Source of the DNA: Ophiura sarsii
Lineage: Eukaryota; Echinodermata; Ophiuroidea; Amphilepidida; Ophiuridae
Assembly (NCBI GenBank): GCA_035610835.1
Contig: CM069452.1
Span: 13,115,753-13,179,752 of the forward strand
Direction: 5' to 3'
Length of the DNA stretch: 64,000 nucleotides
In this document: piece after piece, positions 11,479 through 21,830 of the stretch
How positions within the stretch are numbered: the stretch's first letter is position 1
Layout: each line of letters begins with the position of its first letter
Position numbers and translations under genes: made by a program
The notes under the pieces: generated by a model
What the model saw: only the letters and a program-made list of their open reading frames with translations
Databases searched by the model: none
Told to the model about the DNA's origin: nothing

Positions 11479-12051
11479 AAGGGTTCAACAAAAGAAAGTG
11501 TACACTTTGTTTATGTCATTTTGAGAAACATTCAATTATTTGTTGTTGACCAAACAGGCTAGATAGGCATTTAGATATCTTTTAAGCATAATTTGATACC
11601 AAATTTGCCCCCTAACAACAAAGATAAACCATGATTAGCACCATTTAAAGAAAATTAGTCACTTTTCAAAAGTCACATTTTCAATACACTATGCGGGAAG
11701 AAAAGACCACATGTTACCTGTCCATAATCAAATAGACTGCTCGTTCAGGCACAACCCAACGCATCCCCACTGTGTGATCAATATCCATTTCATTCCCGGC
11801 CATTCAAAGTGCCACGCACAGCATTTTCTCGCGGCTTGCGTGCGTTGAAAATGTGACTTTTGAAAAGTGACCCATTTTCTTTAAATGGTGCTAATCATGG
11901 TTCATCTTTGTTGTTAGGGGGCAAATTTGGTATCAAATAATGCCTAAAAGATTCATCTAAATGCCTATCTAGCTTGTTTGGTCATCCAAAAAAATTGAAT
12001 GTTACTCAAAATGACATAAACAAAGTGTATACTTTCTTTTGTTGAACCCTT
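11479..12051. mobile_element. Tc1/mariner-like foldback MITE with ~210-bp arms and TA target site
   Basis: Ends AAGGGTTCAACAAAAGAAAG and its reverse complement are flanked by TA on both sides (11477-11478, 12052-12053). Arms of about 210 bp are near-complementary, for example GGTGCTAATCATGG on the right against CCATGATTAGCACC on the left. TA duplication and long arms fit a non-autonomous Tc1/mariner derivative. No transposase ORF. Confidence 0.75.
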
Positions 12052-12059
12052 TATCTTTG

Positions 12060-12960
12060 TAATTAGGTGGTGAAATTCAGTGGGATAAAGTGTATTTGAT
12101 AGCAGGCTTACGTCTATCTTTTAAAACAAAAAGACATTGTGATGTATTTATAATTCATTTTCTAACTCATGGGACGCTTTTTTTGACACACCCTGTACAT
12201 ACATCAATGACAGATATTAATATAGGTGTAAATTATAATCACGCGCCATAATGGGACACCCTGTATGTTGTACAATGTGTGTATACAGTAGAATTTGTGA
12301 ACTGGTTGATATCATGTATCGTTGGTTGAGTGTTGACTATAAAATGTATCTTTGAATCCCGAGATATGAATTAAAAATATAAACCCATTTTTAGGTTTTG
12401 CAATTTTGGCTGATTATTTATGGAATTGTGTTTGGTTTTAAGCTATGTCACATAAAAAAGAAAGTTCTACCAGTCTACCCCCCCCCCCTTTTTTTTTTTA
12501 AAAATCCATCCACCCAATGACCCCTTTTATAAAATATAGGCTACAGTAGCCTCACATTTGTAAACCATCTTTACCATTGACCAATTAAAAGCTGGTGATG
12601 GACCATTAAAAGCTGGTGATAGACGAGTCCGGGCATTTTTTGTAAACTCATCAATGGCGTAAACTAGGGTGGGCGAGTCAACACCCACCCTGGGACATTA
12701 TGAGTGGAAATTTTTGGGAAAAGGTCAAAAATAGGTGGAAAAGAAAGAGGGAATAGAAGAAATAGAGGGAAGGGCTGAGATATGTAGAAAAGACTAAAGA
12801 GGAATAACAGAAAGAAAGAGACGGAGGGAGGCCCAGAAGGGGGAAAGGCAGTGGTACAAATTCCACACAAAACCGGGTGAGATTCAAGTTTAAAACATAA
12901 ATTTTGTTGTGTCTTCCAGCTACCGCTGCCTTTTTATTCAAAGTACTGATCACGGGCACG
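12060..12960. other. Gene-free stretch
   Basis: No gene seen. It holds CACACCCTGTACAT and ACACCCTGTATG motifs near 12187 and 12258 that resemble mariner ends, short C runs at 12479, and a purine-rich plus strand at 12720-12850. That purine bias produces long but meaningless minus-strand reading frames. Confidence 0.6.
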
Positions 12961-12968
12961 ATATTGAG

Positions 12969-13434
12969 GGTGTTTCCGTAACCTGACATACTTTATCTGA
13001 CACACTGACACACTTTTATCTGACACAGTTTGTTTAGGCGTTCAAGGGGGTGTTCAAGGGTTGTTAAAGAAGTGTTCAAGGGAGTGTTCAAGGATTGTTA
13101 AAGAAGTGTTCAAGGGTTGTTAAAGAAGTGTTCAAGGGGGTGTTCAAGGGAGTGTAGAAATGTAAAAGGTAGTGAACACACCCCCTTGAACACTTCTTTA
13201 ACAACCCTTGAACACTTCTTTAACAACCCTTGAACACCCCTTGACCACCTCTTGAATACCCCCTTTACTTGAACACTTCTTTAACAACCCTTGAACACCC
13301 CCTTAAACACCCCCCCCCCCCCTTGAACACCCCCCCCCCTTAACACCCCCTTGAACACCCTCTCGAACGCCTAAAAAAACTGTGTCAGATGTCAGTGTGT
13401 CAGATAAAGTATGTCAGGTTACGGAAACGCCCCA
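12969..13434. mobile_element. hAT-like MITE with exact 8-bp target duplication
   Basis: ATATTGAG occurs at 12961-12968 and again at 13435-13442, an exact 8-bp duplication as made by hAT transposases. The element's ends share GTTTCCGTAACCTGACATAC with its inverted partner (one mismatch, GTTTCC against GGAAAC in context). The interior is a tandem array of GTTCAAGGGTTGTTAAAGAA on one side and its complement on the other, so the whole unit can fold. No ORF. Confidence 0.8.
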
Positions 13435-13442
13435 ATATTGAG

Positions 13443-14149
13443 TTGAGTGCCGAATAGGACAGGACGGACCTACGTCATACCGGTAAAATAATCGAATGCC
13501 GTTGAAAACAACTTGCGCAGATCAATCAATTAAGGCAACCGCACATTGCGCCTACTGCGAATCAAGTGCGTAGCGTTGAGTGCGTAGCGCTCAGCGTTGA
13601 GTGCGTGCATGGAATGTTTTGCTTTTGAAACACTTGTTGCCAAGCAAATTTGCTAAAAATAACTCAAGTCCGCCCTTGGCCAGGGTCTTTTTTGATTTGG
13701 TGGATCCGGAAGCCAAGACACTCTCTCATATATTATTAATTCTACAATGTATTTTTGTATTCATCCCTAAAACTGAACTGTCGGATCTCTCCCCCTGAAT
13801 CTCGAATGCCGATTTCCGTCCGGCCCCGCCCGGTCGGCGAAGTTTGTGTTCTCTCTTGTACAAAAAAGGAATTTCCACGAATCCACAATTTACGAAATTC
13901 GCAAAAAAGCAGAAGGAAAATTCAGGTAAATTTAGTACGGTCACATAAGACGGGTATATAAACTTTATTCTGTGATAGAGAGGGACCTAAGTAAGTTTTG
14001 TGTGTCAAGACTATTGACAGAAAAACCATATGTTTAGTCTCTTGTTAGGGCAATTCCTACTTTAAAATCAACTTGCATTGAGAAGTCCGAGTGAAAAGTA
14101 GTCGAATTCGGCAGCATGGCAGTCAGATTCATGTGTTCACAAAATACAC
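13443..14149. other. Gene-free stretch
   Basis: No supported gene. A GAGTGCGTAGCG / CAGCGTTGAGTGCG short repeat cluster lies at 13565-13610. The remaining reading frames are short, overlap on both strands, and lack recognisable motifs. Confidence 0.5.
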
Positions 14150-14632
14150 ACAAGACGTTCAAACCTGACTTTACGTCCCATTGATATTACAATAGATACA
14201 ATAGCCACCAATCGTCTTTTGTGCAACGTCTTTGAAATGCAATCTTATCCGCTGTCGTTAAACTTCCACTTCAACCTAGCATCAATGCTATCGATTACCA
14301 ATCGATGAGTGTCGCCGTCGGTGTTAATGCATGACGTCATTTCCAACTCATATCAGCGAGGGCTGGACTCGCCGTTGTTCGTCCACTGCATTATTTCACT
14401 TAGAATATTTATTTATTGTCTAATGAAATATACGGGATTTTTTTCAAATATCAGGAATTAGTTTTATAACCAATTTGAGTTCGTTATTAGATAATTTAAT
14501 TCGATACGCGAATATTTATTAACCAGACTAGAAGTCGGACTATTTAATATCGTAAGGATAAATGTTTTCTGTTTTAGCATTCGTTAATCGGTGATTTAAA
14601 AGAGCATTTTACATTTTAGTGAGTCCAAAAGC

Positions 14633-14855
14633 AGGTAGGGTAAAGTCGCCTATTTTCGGTCACCGCCTATTTTCGGTCACTTGGCCAAATCGTGTAATTG
14701 CATCGGTTGTCGCCATTTTAAAAGCAATACCGGCATCAACTATGCGGCAGTTTTTTACCTGTCAGTTTATAACGACGAGGTCATTTTCATTACACTATTT
14801 GGGCGAAGTGACCGAAAATAGGCGCTGACCGAAAATAGGCGACTTTACCCTACCT
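14633..14855. mobile_element. MITE with duplicated GCCTATTTTCGGTCA motif in each arm
   Basis: Arms start AGGTAGGGTAAAGTCGCC and end with its complement GGCGACTTTACCCTACCT. Each arm carries CCTATTTTCGGTCA twice. Flanking TA is possible within the arms. No coding sequence. Confidence 0.75.
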
Positions 14856-15299
14856 AAGCTTGATAACTTCCCGCCCTTTGTAATATTGGCTAAAACGCTG
14901 TGTAAAAATAAAATTAAAAATAAATAAATAACAAGCCGCTCCTATTTTTTTCAAAAACCCAAACAAGAATCATGTTTTTTTTAAATTTGACTTGGCCTTA
15001 TGGTAGATTTTTCTGATAAAATTCTCTCTGTAAATGATGATTTTCCGTTATAAACTGCAAACAATTGATGGTCTAATAGACTAAATAATACAAATTCTCA
15101 TTCCTATTCAAGTCTAAACCTAACTCGATATTGATATCAATATAATAAAAGATAAGTGCCTCAACTCTGCTCATTGAAAACCAGATTATAAAGTTGTTAT
15201 TAGCAATTTTGAATAGAGGGCGGCACGCTTTGACAATAAATGGGTCCTGTCACTCCTGAGATCTAACGGTGATGACTAATATCGATCACGCTAGTACTA

Positions 15300-16244
15300 A
15301 TTTTTTTTATTATTTATTTATTTTTTTATTTGGACATACACTTTTGAAACAGTGGCACGAGTCTTCTCGACTGATGCGTCCTTAAAACATATTACACAAT
15401 ATTATCACATGTATAAATAAAAAGGAAGAATATATACAAATATTTACATGATAACATAGAATCATACAAGTTGAATGCTACGTGCGGTCCATGCACGTTT
15501 TAAATAGGATTTGCAGAACACATCAAATATTTGGAGTACGGGTAAATCATCACATACAGTAAGAACATCATTTGAAAGACCTAGCATAAGACACATTTTT
15601 ATAGTTAAATTACCAGATATAAATATTCTCCAAAACTCTTCTAAATTATGGAGTGATAGTTGATTTTCAAGTTTAAGGAATTCATCAACTCTGATATGAT
15701 TTAACGCACTACAAATAAATAAGAAATGTCTAAGATCCTCAACATCTTTATCACATAATGGGCAGTAAATATTTACATCAGGTTTCCATGAATGAGCGCG
15801 GCCATTGAGGGGTAAGGTATTGCACCGTGCTTTGAATTTCATCGTTGCACCATAAAAATCTAATTTACATAATAAGTAATCTTCCAAACCAGGTTTGGTT
15901 TTGAATAATACATAGTCCTTTAATGATGATTTTGTCATGGCAGATTGTAGCCACTTGTTGTTAGAATTATCTATACTTAAGTTATTAAAATTATTGATCC
16001 ACAAGTGGCTATTATATAGATTATCTTTAAATATATGGTCCATATCACACTCTGCCATAGCAGTTTCAATATGAACAAACCACTTCCATCTTAATTTGTT
16101 ACAATTGCTCTTATAATACTTATCAATATATATAGAATGCATAGCGCTGAAAACTAGATTCGGCCATCTGTTGGTTTGCATTTGCCGAAGTCTCTTAAAA
16201 TATTTAATACGGAGTTTATTTTGGATTAAAGCAATTGGTATCAC
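15300..16244 (-). pseudogene. 5'-truncated LINE, C-terminal part of the reverse-transcriptase polyprotein
   Basis: An open minus-strand frame (16244 to 15462, 260 codons) encodes the region after the reverse-transcriptase catalytic core. It ends with a zinc-binding-like C-P-L-C-x(9)-H-x(4)-C cluster (CPLCDKDVEDLRHFLFIC), common at the C-terminus of non-LTR retrotransposons. Catalytic RT motifs are absent, so this is a 5' truncation. A T-rich plus-strand stretch at about 15301-15330 is the A-rich 3' tail in element orientation. The clade cannot be assigned from this fragment. The frame is still open, which suggests a fairly recent insertion. Confidence 0.7.
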
Positions 16245-16741
16245 CGTTAGATCTCAGGAGTGACAGGACCCATTTATTGTCAAAGCGTGCCGCCCTCTAT
16301 TCAAAATTGCTAATAACAACTTTATAATCTGGTTTTCAATGAGCAGAGTTGAGGCAATTAAAGCAATTGGATTTCGTCTATGTATAGACTGACTGTATCG
16401 ATAAACCATAACCATCACGTGATCACTATTGAGAGGTTGGTCACCGTGTCGTGTGTCAAGTAGCTAAGTAGCAGCGGATTAGATTGCATTTCAAAGACGT
16501 CGCACAAAAGATGATTGGTGGCTTTTGTATCTATTGTAATATCAATGGGACGTAAAGTCAGGTTTGAACGTCTTGTAAATACACGTGCCTAAATTAAAAA
16601 CTATAATCAAAACAAATAATTGTCGATCATTGTAAACCATTTCCTCGCGTACTATGCGACTTTAAATTGTACATGCACAGCACAGCAACGTCGCCGTGCA
16701 TCTCCATATCAGATATCTGTTGACTTGTGTTGTGAGTTGTG

Positions 16742-17153
16742 TTCTTCTTCTTCTTCTTCTTGAATACTTCGCAACATTCCTAGTGGAATCAAACGCGAAG
16801 GGGGCTTGAATACACAGACTGTGTTAACTGTGCAACCCCTGCTCTGTGACCTAGAACGATGTGTGTACAAACACAGACCGGGATGATCCCCTACTCTTTA
16901 CGAAGGAGTCTGTGACCTTTTAACGTGCTCGGGGATAGCTCTTCTGATACACGGGACCAACATTTCTACGTACCTTCCGAAGCACGATGCGCCATGAATA
17001 TGCCAACTTCAGTCTGCACGGTCTGAAGGAGGCATGGGGACGAGGCTGTGTTGGTGTATCGTTTTGAACTCTCACTCAAACGATCCACCAACAGAACTAC
17101 GGTGCGCAGCAGTGTACGACGCTCTAACCGACTGCGCCACCTTGATTCCAACG
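16742..17153 (-). mobile_element. tRNA-derived SINE with (GAA)n tail and long target duplication
   Basis: In minus orientation the element starts at about 17153 with GGTGGCGCAGTCGGTTAGAG, an RNA polymerase III A-box-like tRNA head. It runs through a tRNA-like B-box-like GTTCAAA and ends in (GAA)n near 16742. An imperfect direct repeat starting CAGATATCTGTTGACTTGTG flanks it at 16710-16741 and 17154-17182, as expected for target-primed insertion. The last 45 bases resemble the 3' end of the LINE at 17182-17660, which suggests that LINE family mobilised the SINE. Confidence 0.72.
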
Positions 17154-17163
17154 CAGATATCTG

Positions 17164-17660
17164 TTGACTTGTGAGTTGTGTCTGCTCCAACGCAGAGCAG
17201 CAAGATTCTGTATGAATGATTTTAAATCAAGATCTCCTGGATCCGTCACCAACATGTTAAGGAAACTGCAGTGGGAATCACTCACAGATAGACGCCAAAC
17301 CAGGAGACTGGTCATCCTTCACAAAGCGATCCACGGTCACCTATCCATCCCAATTGGTAACCTCACCCAGCCACCATCACGTACCTCACGGCACACGAAC
17401 TCTCAAGCCTTCAAAACCATCGCCGCATCGAAAGACTGCTATAAGTTCTCCTTTCTTCCAAAGACCATCAGAGACTGGAACAGTCTCCCGGACTCAATTG
17501 TCACACTAACCGACAGTGAACAATTCAAAAACGCAACCAAAGTTTACCTCGCAACTAAACAAGACTAAGCAACCAAACCAAGTAGAACTGCATACAGAAC
17601 AACCCTGACCGCTTGGTTCCAGTGGAACGTTGGCCAGTACTACAAAAGAAGAAGAAGAGA
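17164..17660 (+). pseudogene. 5'-truncated CR1/Rex-type LINE, C-terminal ORF end and (GAA)n tail
   Basis: The frame closes at 17568 and encodes the familiar C-terminal stretch of CR1/Rex/Jockey-like polyproteins: QRRAARF, then VTNMLRKLQWESL, RRQTRRLVILHKAIHG, and the hallmark YKFSFLPKTIRDWNSLPDSI. The segment upstream of QRRAARF is the SINE target duplication rather than LINE sequence. An untranslated tail of about 75 bp ends in AAAGAAGAAGAAG. All reverse-transcriptase catalytic motifs are missing, so it is dead on arrival. It abuts the SINE on the opposite strand. Confidence 0.8.
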
Positions 17661-19435
17661 AGATTCATTTGATTGAGTGCATGCCATCTATTCTAGACTA
17701 GGCATGTTCATAAAATTTTAAAAATAAAATTATCTCTTTGAAAATGGAATGCATGGAAACAAAGTAGGCCTAGGACTTAACAATGAAAAATGATGGTTCA
17801 ACCATCATGTCTGCAGGCTGAATAATAAAAAAGTTATAACCAAAACTCAAAAGTAGTTTGCCTCATGCTGAAAACTGGGCAAGTCATGCACATTTTAAAC
17901 CATTTTAGGTAAAAAAGGTTTAGCCTACTTTCATGATGTCTAGTTGCTTGTGCGGAGTTAGGCCTATATAGACATCAGTGAATACGTCCTATAGCCACAT
18001 CGTACTACATCGCTGTATTTAAAAGTGGAAAACATGGAGTTTTCTACATAGCCTAATATTTTGGCCAACTAATTTTCAAAAAAATGTTGCCCTCTGTAGT
18101 CAATAATATCATGAAAATCCCTAGCCATGCCATCGCAGACCGGTTCAACTTCAACATTTGGTATTTTGGATGATCGTGGTCGTCGGCCGGATGGACAATT
18201 ATTTGTTTGGATTATAGTAAAAAACTTGATTTAGGCCTACTTGAACCATACCAGAATTATCGTCACATGAAACTGATAATGTGCGCATGATCATGACATA
18301 AGAAATTAAAATTTGCATGCGTGCCATGTGGGTGTCCTGAAAATGTGAGTGTCGGACAACTCCGCCTCCGAGACAACTCGGCCATGATAAGGCGACTCTG
18401 TCTACGAGTACGAGACAACTCTTACTCTGCCTACAATTTTTTTATTGTAACACATTTTCTGATATCTTCCCATTTAAAAGTTTGTTTTAACATCTCAATT
18501 CAGGCCATGGGAATGAGGTAGTTTGGTCATCCGTTCTCCAGAACACCATATATAGGCCCTGCCCACAGCGTTGACGCATTTGCTGATTTGGTCGAGCGTT
18601 GACCAACGCTAGCGTTCAGCGTAGATCCCCGATGAGCGGCAGAGCGTTGATACATTTTGTGACAAGCGTAGCTTTGACAACGCTTGCACTCAGCGTTCGA
18701 GCGTAGTGGAGTTTGATCAGGCCTTCAAGATGCCGATTGTTGACTTGATATTGATGTGTGAGGTGACCGGGTGAGAAAATCGAAGCTTGTCAGGGGTATG
18801 GGCTACGTAAAAGTGCGTATTTATACTCGGTTACAATTGTTTGATGATTCAAAGCTTGCATTTTATTTGATAGTGATGCTTTTTCATATAATAAGGGTTT
18901 TTTTAAATAATGAGTTTTTAGGTGGGAGGTTTTGGAGCATTCGGGCGTCGGGTGCAAATCTTAAACTTTCATTCTCATGGTCTAAGACTTGTGTGAGATT
19001 TGAGAGTAATAACAAAATACATGTAGGCCTATAGTCGAATTTATAATTGAACAAACACTTTGAAGCAGTGTATTGCCTATATTGCGTGAAATGCGCACAG
19101 CCATTAGGCCACTTAAAAAAATTTATAAGGCCCCTTGCAATTAAATGTTAGTTTACTGTTGCGTTTTTGAAAAGCAGGACGAGGTGACTATTTAATATTA
19201 ATATTGTAATATTTTGGGGTAAAGTCACCTGATTTAATATTGTCGGCGTTGTTAACTATTTATTATCCAAGGTACAAATACAATTCAAATGCTGTTAATT
19301 ATGTCCTACAACCACCTACTGCCTTGGCTTTGCATTTTGTTTCTTTTATAAAGGAGTCTACTCATATTTGCATCCCTATTTATCCCCCTGGTTTGTAAAA
19401 CCCCCTGGTTTGTAAAACCAGAGGGGATTTTGTCT
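17661..19435. other. Gene-free stretch
   Basis: No gene found. A cluster of CAGCGTTGA / CGAGCGTTGACC / CAACGCTAGCG motifs occupies 18565-18710, related to those at 13565-13610. CCCCCTGGTTTGTAAAAC is duplicated side by side near 19386-19420. Confidence 0.55.
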
Positions 19436-19439
19436 TTTG

Positions 19440-20480
19440 TCATCATGTAATGTGCGTCTGACCATGCGTAGGTGGGGGTGTGTGTGCCTTTTGGTTAGCC
19501 TTTTTTTCCGAATGCTGTATCTTTTGAACGGATGGACGGATTGACTTCAAACCTTCAGCGATAGGTAGGCCATGGTAAAAAGATGTGGCTGCTTGTTTTG
19601 GGGTGTAATTTGCATAGGTCATCTGAGGTCAAAGGTCATCCCCCAGCTAACACACAACATTCCAAAAACGTTCTGAGAACGTGAACGTTTAATAACGTTT
19701 TAAGAACGTTGTGTGTTAGCTGGGGCCATAGGTCAAATCGTAAAAGTTGCCTGATTGACGTCAAACTTAGAGAAAAGAAACATGAACTCCAGGTGAATTT
19801 TTTTTTGGGTCTAATTTGCATAGGTCATCTGAGGTCAAAGATCATCCAGGGGTCAAATCGTAAAAGTTGCAGGATTGACTTCAAACTTGGAGAAAAGAAA
19901 CATGAACACCGGGTGAACATGTCTAAAATAAATTAGAGGTCATCCAAGGTCATCTGAGGTCAAAGGTCATCCAGAGGTCAAATCGTAAAAGTTGCCCGAT
20001 TGACGTCAAACTTGGAGACAAGAAACATGAACACCGGGTGAACATGTCTAAATTAAAGGTCATCTGAGGTCAAAGGTCATCCAGAGGTCAAAGGTCATCC
20101 AGAGGTCAAAGGTCATCCAGAGGTCAAAGGTCATCCAGAGGTCAAATTGTAAAAGTTGCCCGATTGACATCAAACTTGCAGACAAGAAACATGAACACCG
20201 GGTGAACATGTCTAAAATAAATTAGAGGTCATCTGAGGTCAAAGTTCATCCAGAGGTCAAATCGTAAAAGTTGCTTGATTGATGTCAAACTTGAAGACAA
20301 GAAACATGAACACCGGGGGAACATGTCTAAAATAAATTAGAGGTCATCTGAGGTCAACGGTCATTAGAGGTCAACCAAGGTTAACAAGCGGTTAAAATGT
20401 GCAATGAACACTGGGGAACATGTCAAAAAATAATTAGAGGTCGTCCGAGGTCATTTGAGGTCAAAGGTCATCCAGTTGAA
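19440..20480 (+). repeat. Tandem array rich in AGGTCA half-sites
   Basis: A unit of about 100-110 bp repeats five or six times: AGGTCAAATCGTAAAAGTTGC, GATTGACGTCAAACTTG, AAACATGAACACCGGGTGAA, then GAGGTCATCTGAGGTC. The subunit CCAGAGGTCAAAGGTCAT is further amplified in series at 20054-20140. The motif AGGTCAAAGGTCA, a perfect direct repeat spaced by one base, occurs at least six times. A similar but distinct array is at 63400-64000. Confidence 0.85.
19641..19724. mobile_element. 84-bp hairpin MITE inside the AGGTCA array
   Basis: CCCAGCTAACACACAAC at the left is mirrored by GTTGTGTGTTAGCTGGG at the right, with several AACGTT / GAACGTGAACGTT motifs between them. It interrupts a unit of the AGGTCA array. 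Probably a deletion derivative of a DNA transposon. Confidence 0.7.
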
Positions 20481-20604
20481 TGAAACATCCAGTTGATGAA
20501 ATATCTGACGCCGACTGAGATGCTTTTATTTCATAACTCTCAGACAGGGAGATGATTCAGAGCTACTATACCCCCTACATACACACCCCTGTTACTCAGT
20601 GTTA

Positions 20605-20942
20605 GTAATGACCTGCAAACGAGGACCAAACATGGTTCTATTTAACTTCTATCCAAATGAGGACCCACCAACCTGGACACACACCGTGACACCGAAGACC
20701 AAAATGGTGGTTGTGTTGGATGTGACAAACCGCCAACTAGACTGTGTGCTATCCAAATGAGGCCTAATGGGTGTATGGGGGGAGAGTATCACCAAAGAGG
20801 ACCTTGTTTAGATAGCGTTTTTATGTTGTTTGCAATACTTTGCAGTTTGCACATATCAGGAAAACTAGGACGTCCATATTTGGCGGTGCGTCCGCAGTTG
20901 GAATGTTAAAAGTTGGTGTGCGTCTTTGTTTGCAGGTAATTA
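20605..20942. mobile_element. Possible MITE with imperfect terminal inverted repeats
   Basis: GTAATGACCTGCAAACGAGG at the left pairs imperfectly with CGTCTTTGTTTGCAGGTAAT at the right. CTATCCAAATGAGG occurs twice inside. No ORF. The rest of 20481-21550 has no gene I can support. Confidence 0.5.
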
Positions 20943-21550
20943 CAGATGCACCACACACACAACATTATCACAATATCCCCTTCTGGCTATTTAGCCAGGG
21001 ATAAATTTAAAATGTGTAAATTTGATGGCAAACACTATCGCTCAAGTTTTCCAGGAGGCACCACATCAAAAAATATTTGGAAGTTCAATGCTCTGTTACT
21101 CTTTATTTTATATGCATAAAGAAAATGCCAATGGCATACAATAGTGTATCCCCTCTCCTCATCACTTCGAACATTCCTGGCACAGGTCCCAGCATAGCCA
21201 GACAATGATTTTTGTTTGTCCCTGCCACTTTGTCTCAGTTACTACCGACCATGCAGGTCCCACAGCTTCCCACAGGGCCGGGCTTGCAAATTCTATTATA
21301 TAAGGCAGAAAAAAGAAGGTTGGATTGCCCTTTCCCAACTGACTGTAAAAATTGTAAACACTCCGTCGCTCTTTTGTGTATGAATTTGAACACCCTGCAA
21401 TTGACACTTTTAAAGATATTTACCGGTTCGCGCACTTTCACAAATCTCATTCAAATTTGTAAACATGCTCCAATTAACTAAGAATTACCTATTGTAGTAT
21501 TGATTATTCTCCCTGTGATAACGTCAAGCTTTGACTTGCATCCATCTCAG

Positions 21551-21830
21551 GTAGGAATTGGTATTGGTGTATGCCTCACCCATAATATTAACTACATTAG
21601 CAATTTAGCATAATTTTTGCGCTAGCAGCGGCGCTCAAGGGCTCTAGACACAAATGCAGGGCCTCGAGCGATTATTAAATACTTTCAACATTGTCAAGTA
21701 CTTTCAAAATAAATGTATATGTTAATCACAATTCACAATTATTTTTTATATGTGTAACAAGTCAGCCTTATTTGATAGACAAATTCACCACGTATGACCT
21801 TATGTTTTGTAATTTTCTATTATATTACAG
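21551..21830 (+). other. Candidate 5' UTR intron of the FASTKD gene
   Basis: CATCTCAG|GTAGGAATT at 21550/21551 is a strong donor and TATATTACAG at 21821-21830 a good acceptor. Splicing them would bring a 12-codon upstream reading frame (ATG at 21831, TAA before 21870) ahead of the main start at 21902. This is inferred, and no transcript evidence is available. Confidence 0.4.

Larger units (their letters stand above)
14150..16583. mobile_element. Foldback element disrupted by a LINE fragment
   Basis: Two pairs of nested inverted repeats flank a LINE insertion. The outer pair is about 14150-14262 against 16471-16583 (for example AAGACGTTCAAACCTGAC and its complement). The inner pair is about 15160-15272 against 16240-16352 (for example GCACGCTTTGACAATAAATG). 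The arms are the halves of one foldback, and the reverse-transcriptase remnant at about 15300-16240 sits near its centre. A separate small MITE (14633-14855) lies in the left arm region. Confidence 0.65.

Noticed and set aside
12678..12989. 103-codon minus-strand frame
   Set aside because: Produced by a purine-rich strand. The Phe/Leu/Ser-rich translation has no domain and overlaps another frame of the same kind.
19709..19936. 75-codon frame in the AGGTCA array
   Set aside because: Repeat-derived reading frame. It repeats itself with the array unit and crosses the hairpin MITE.
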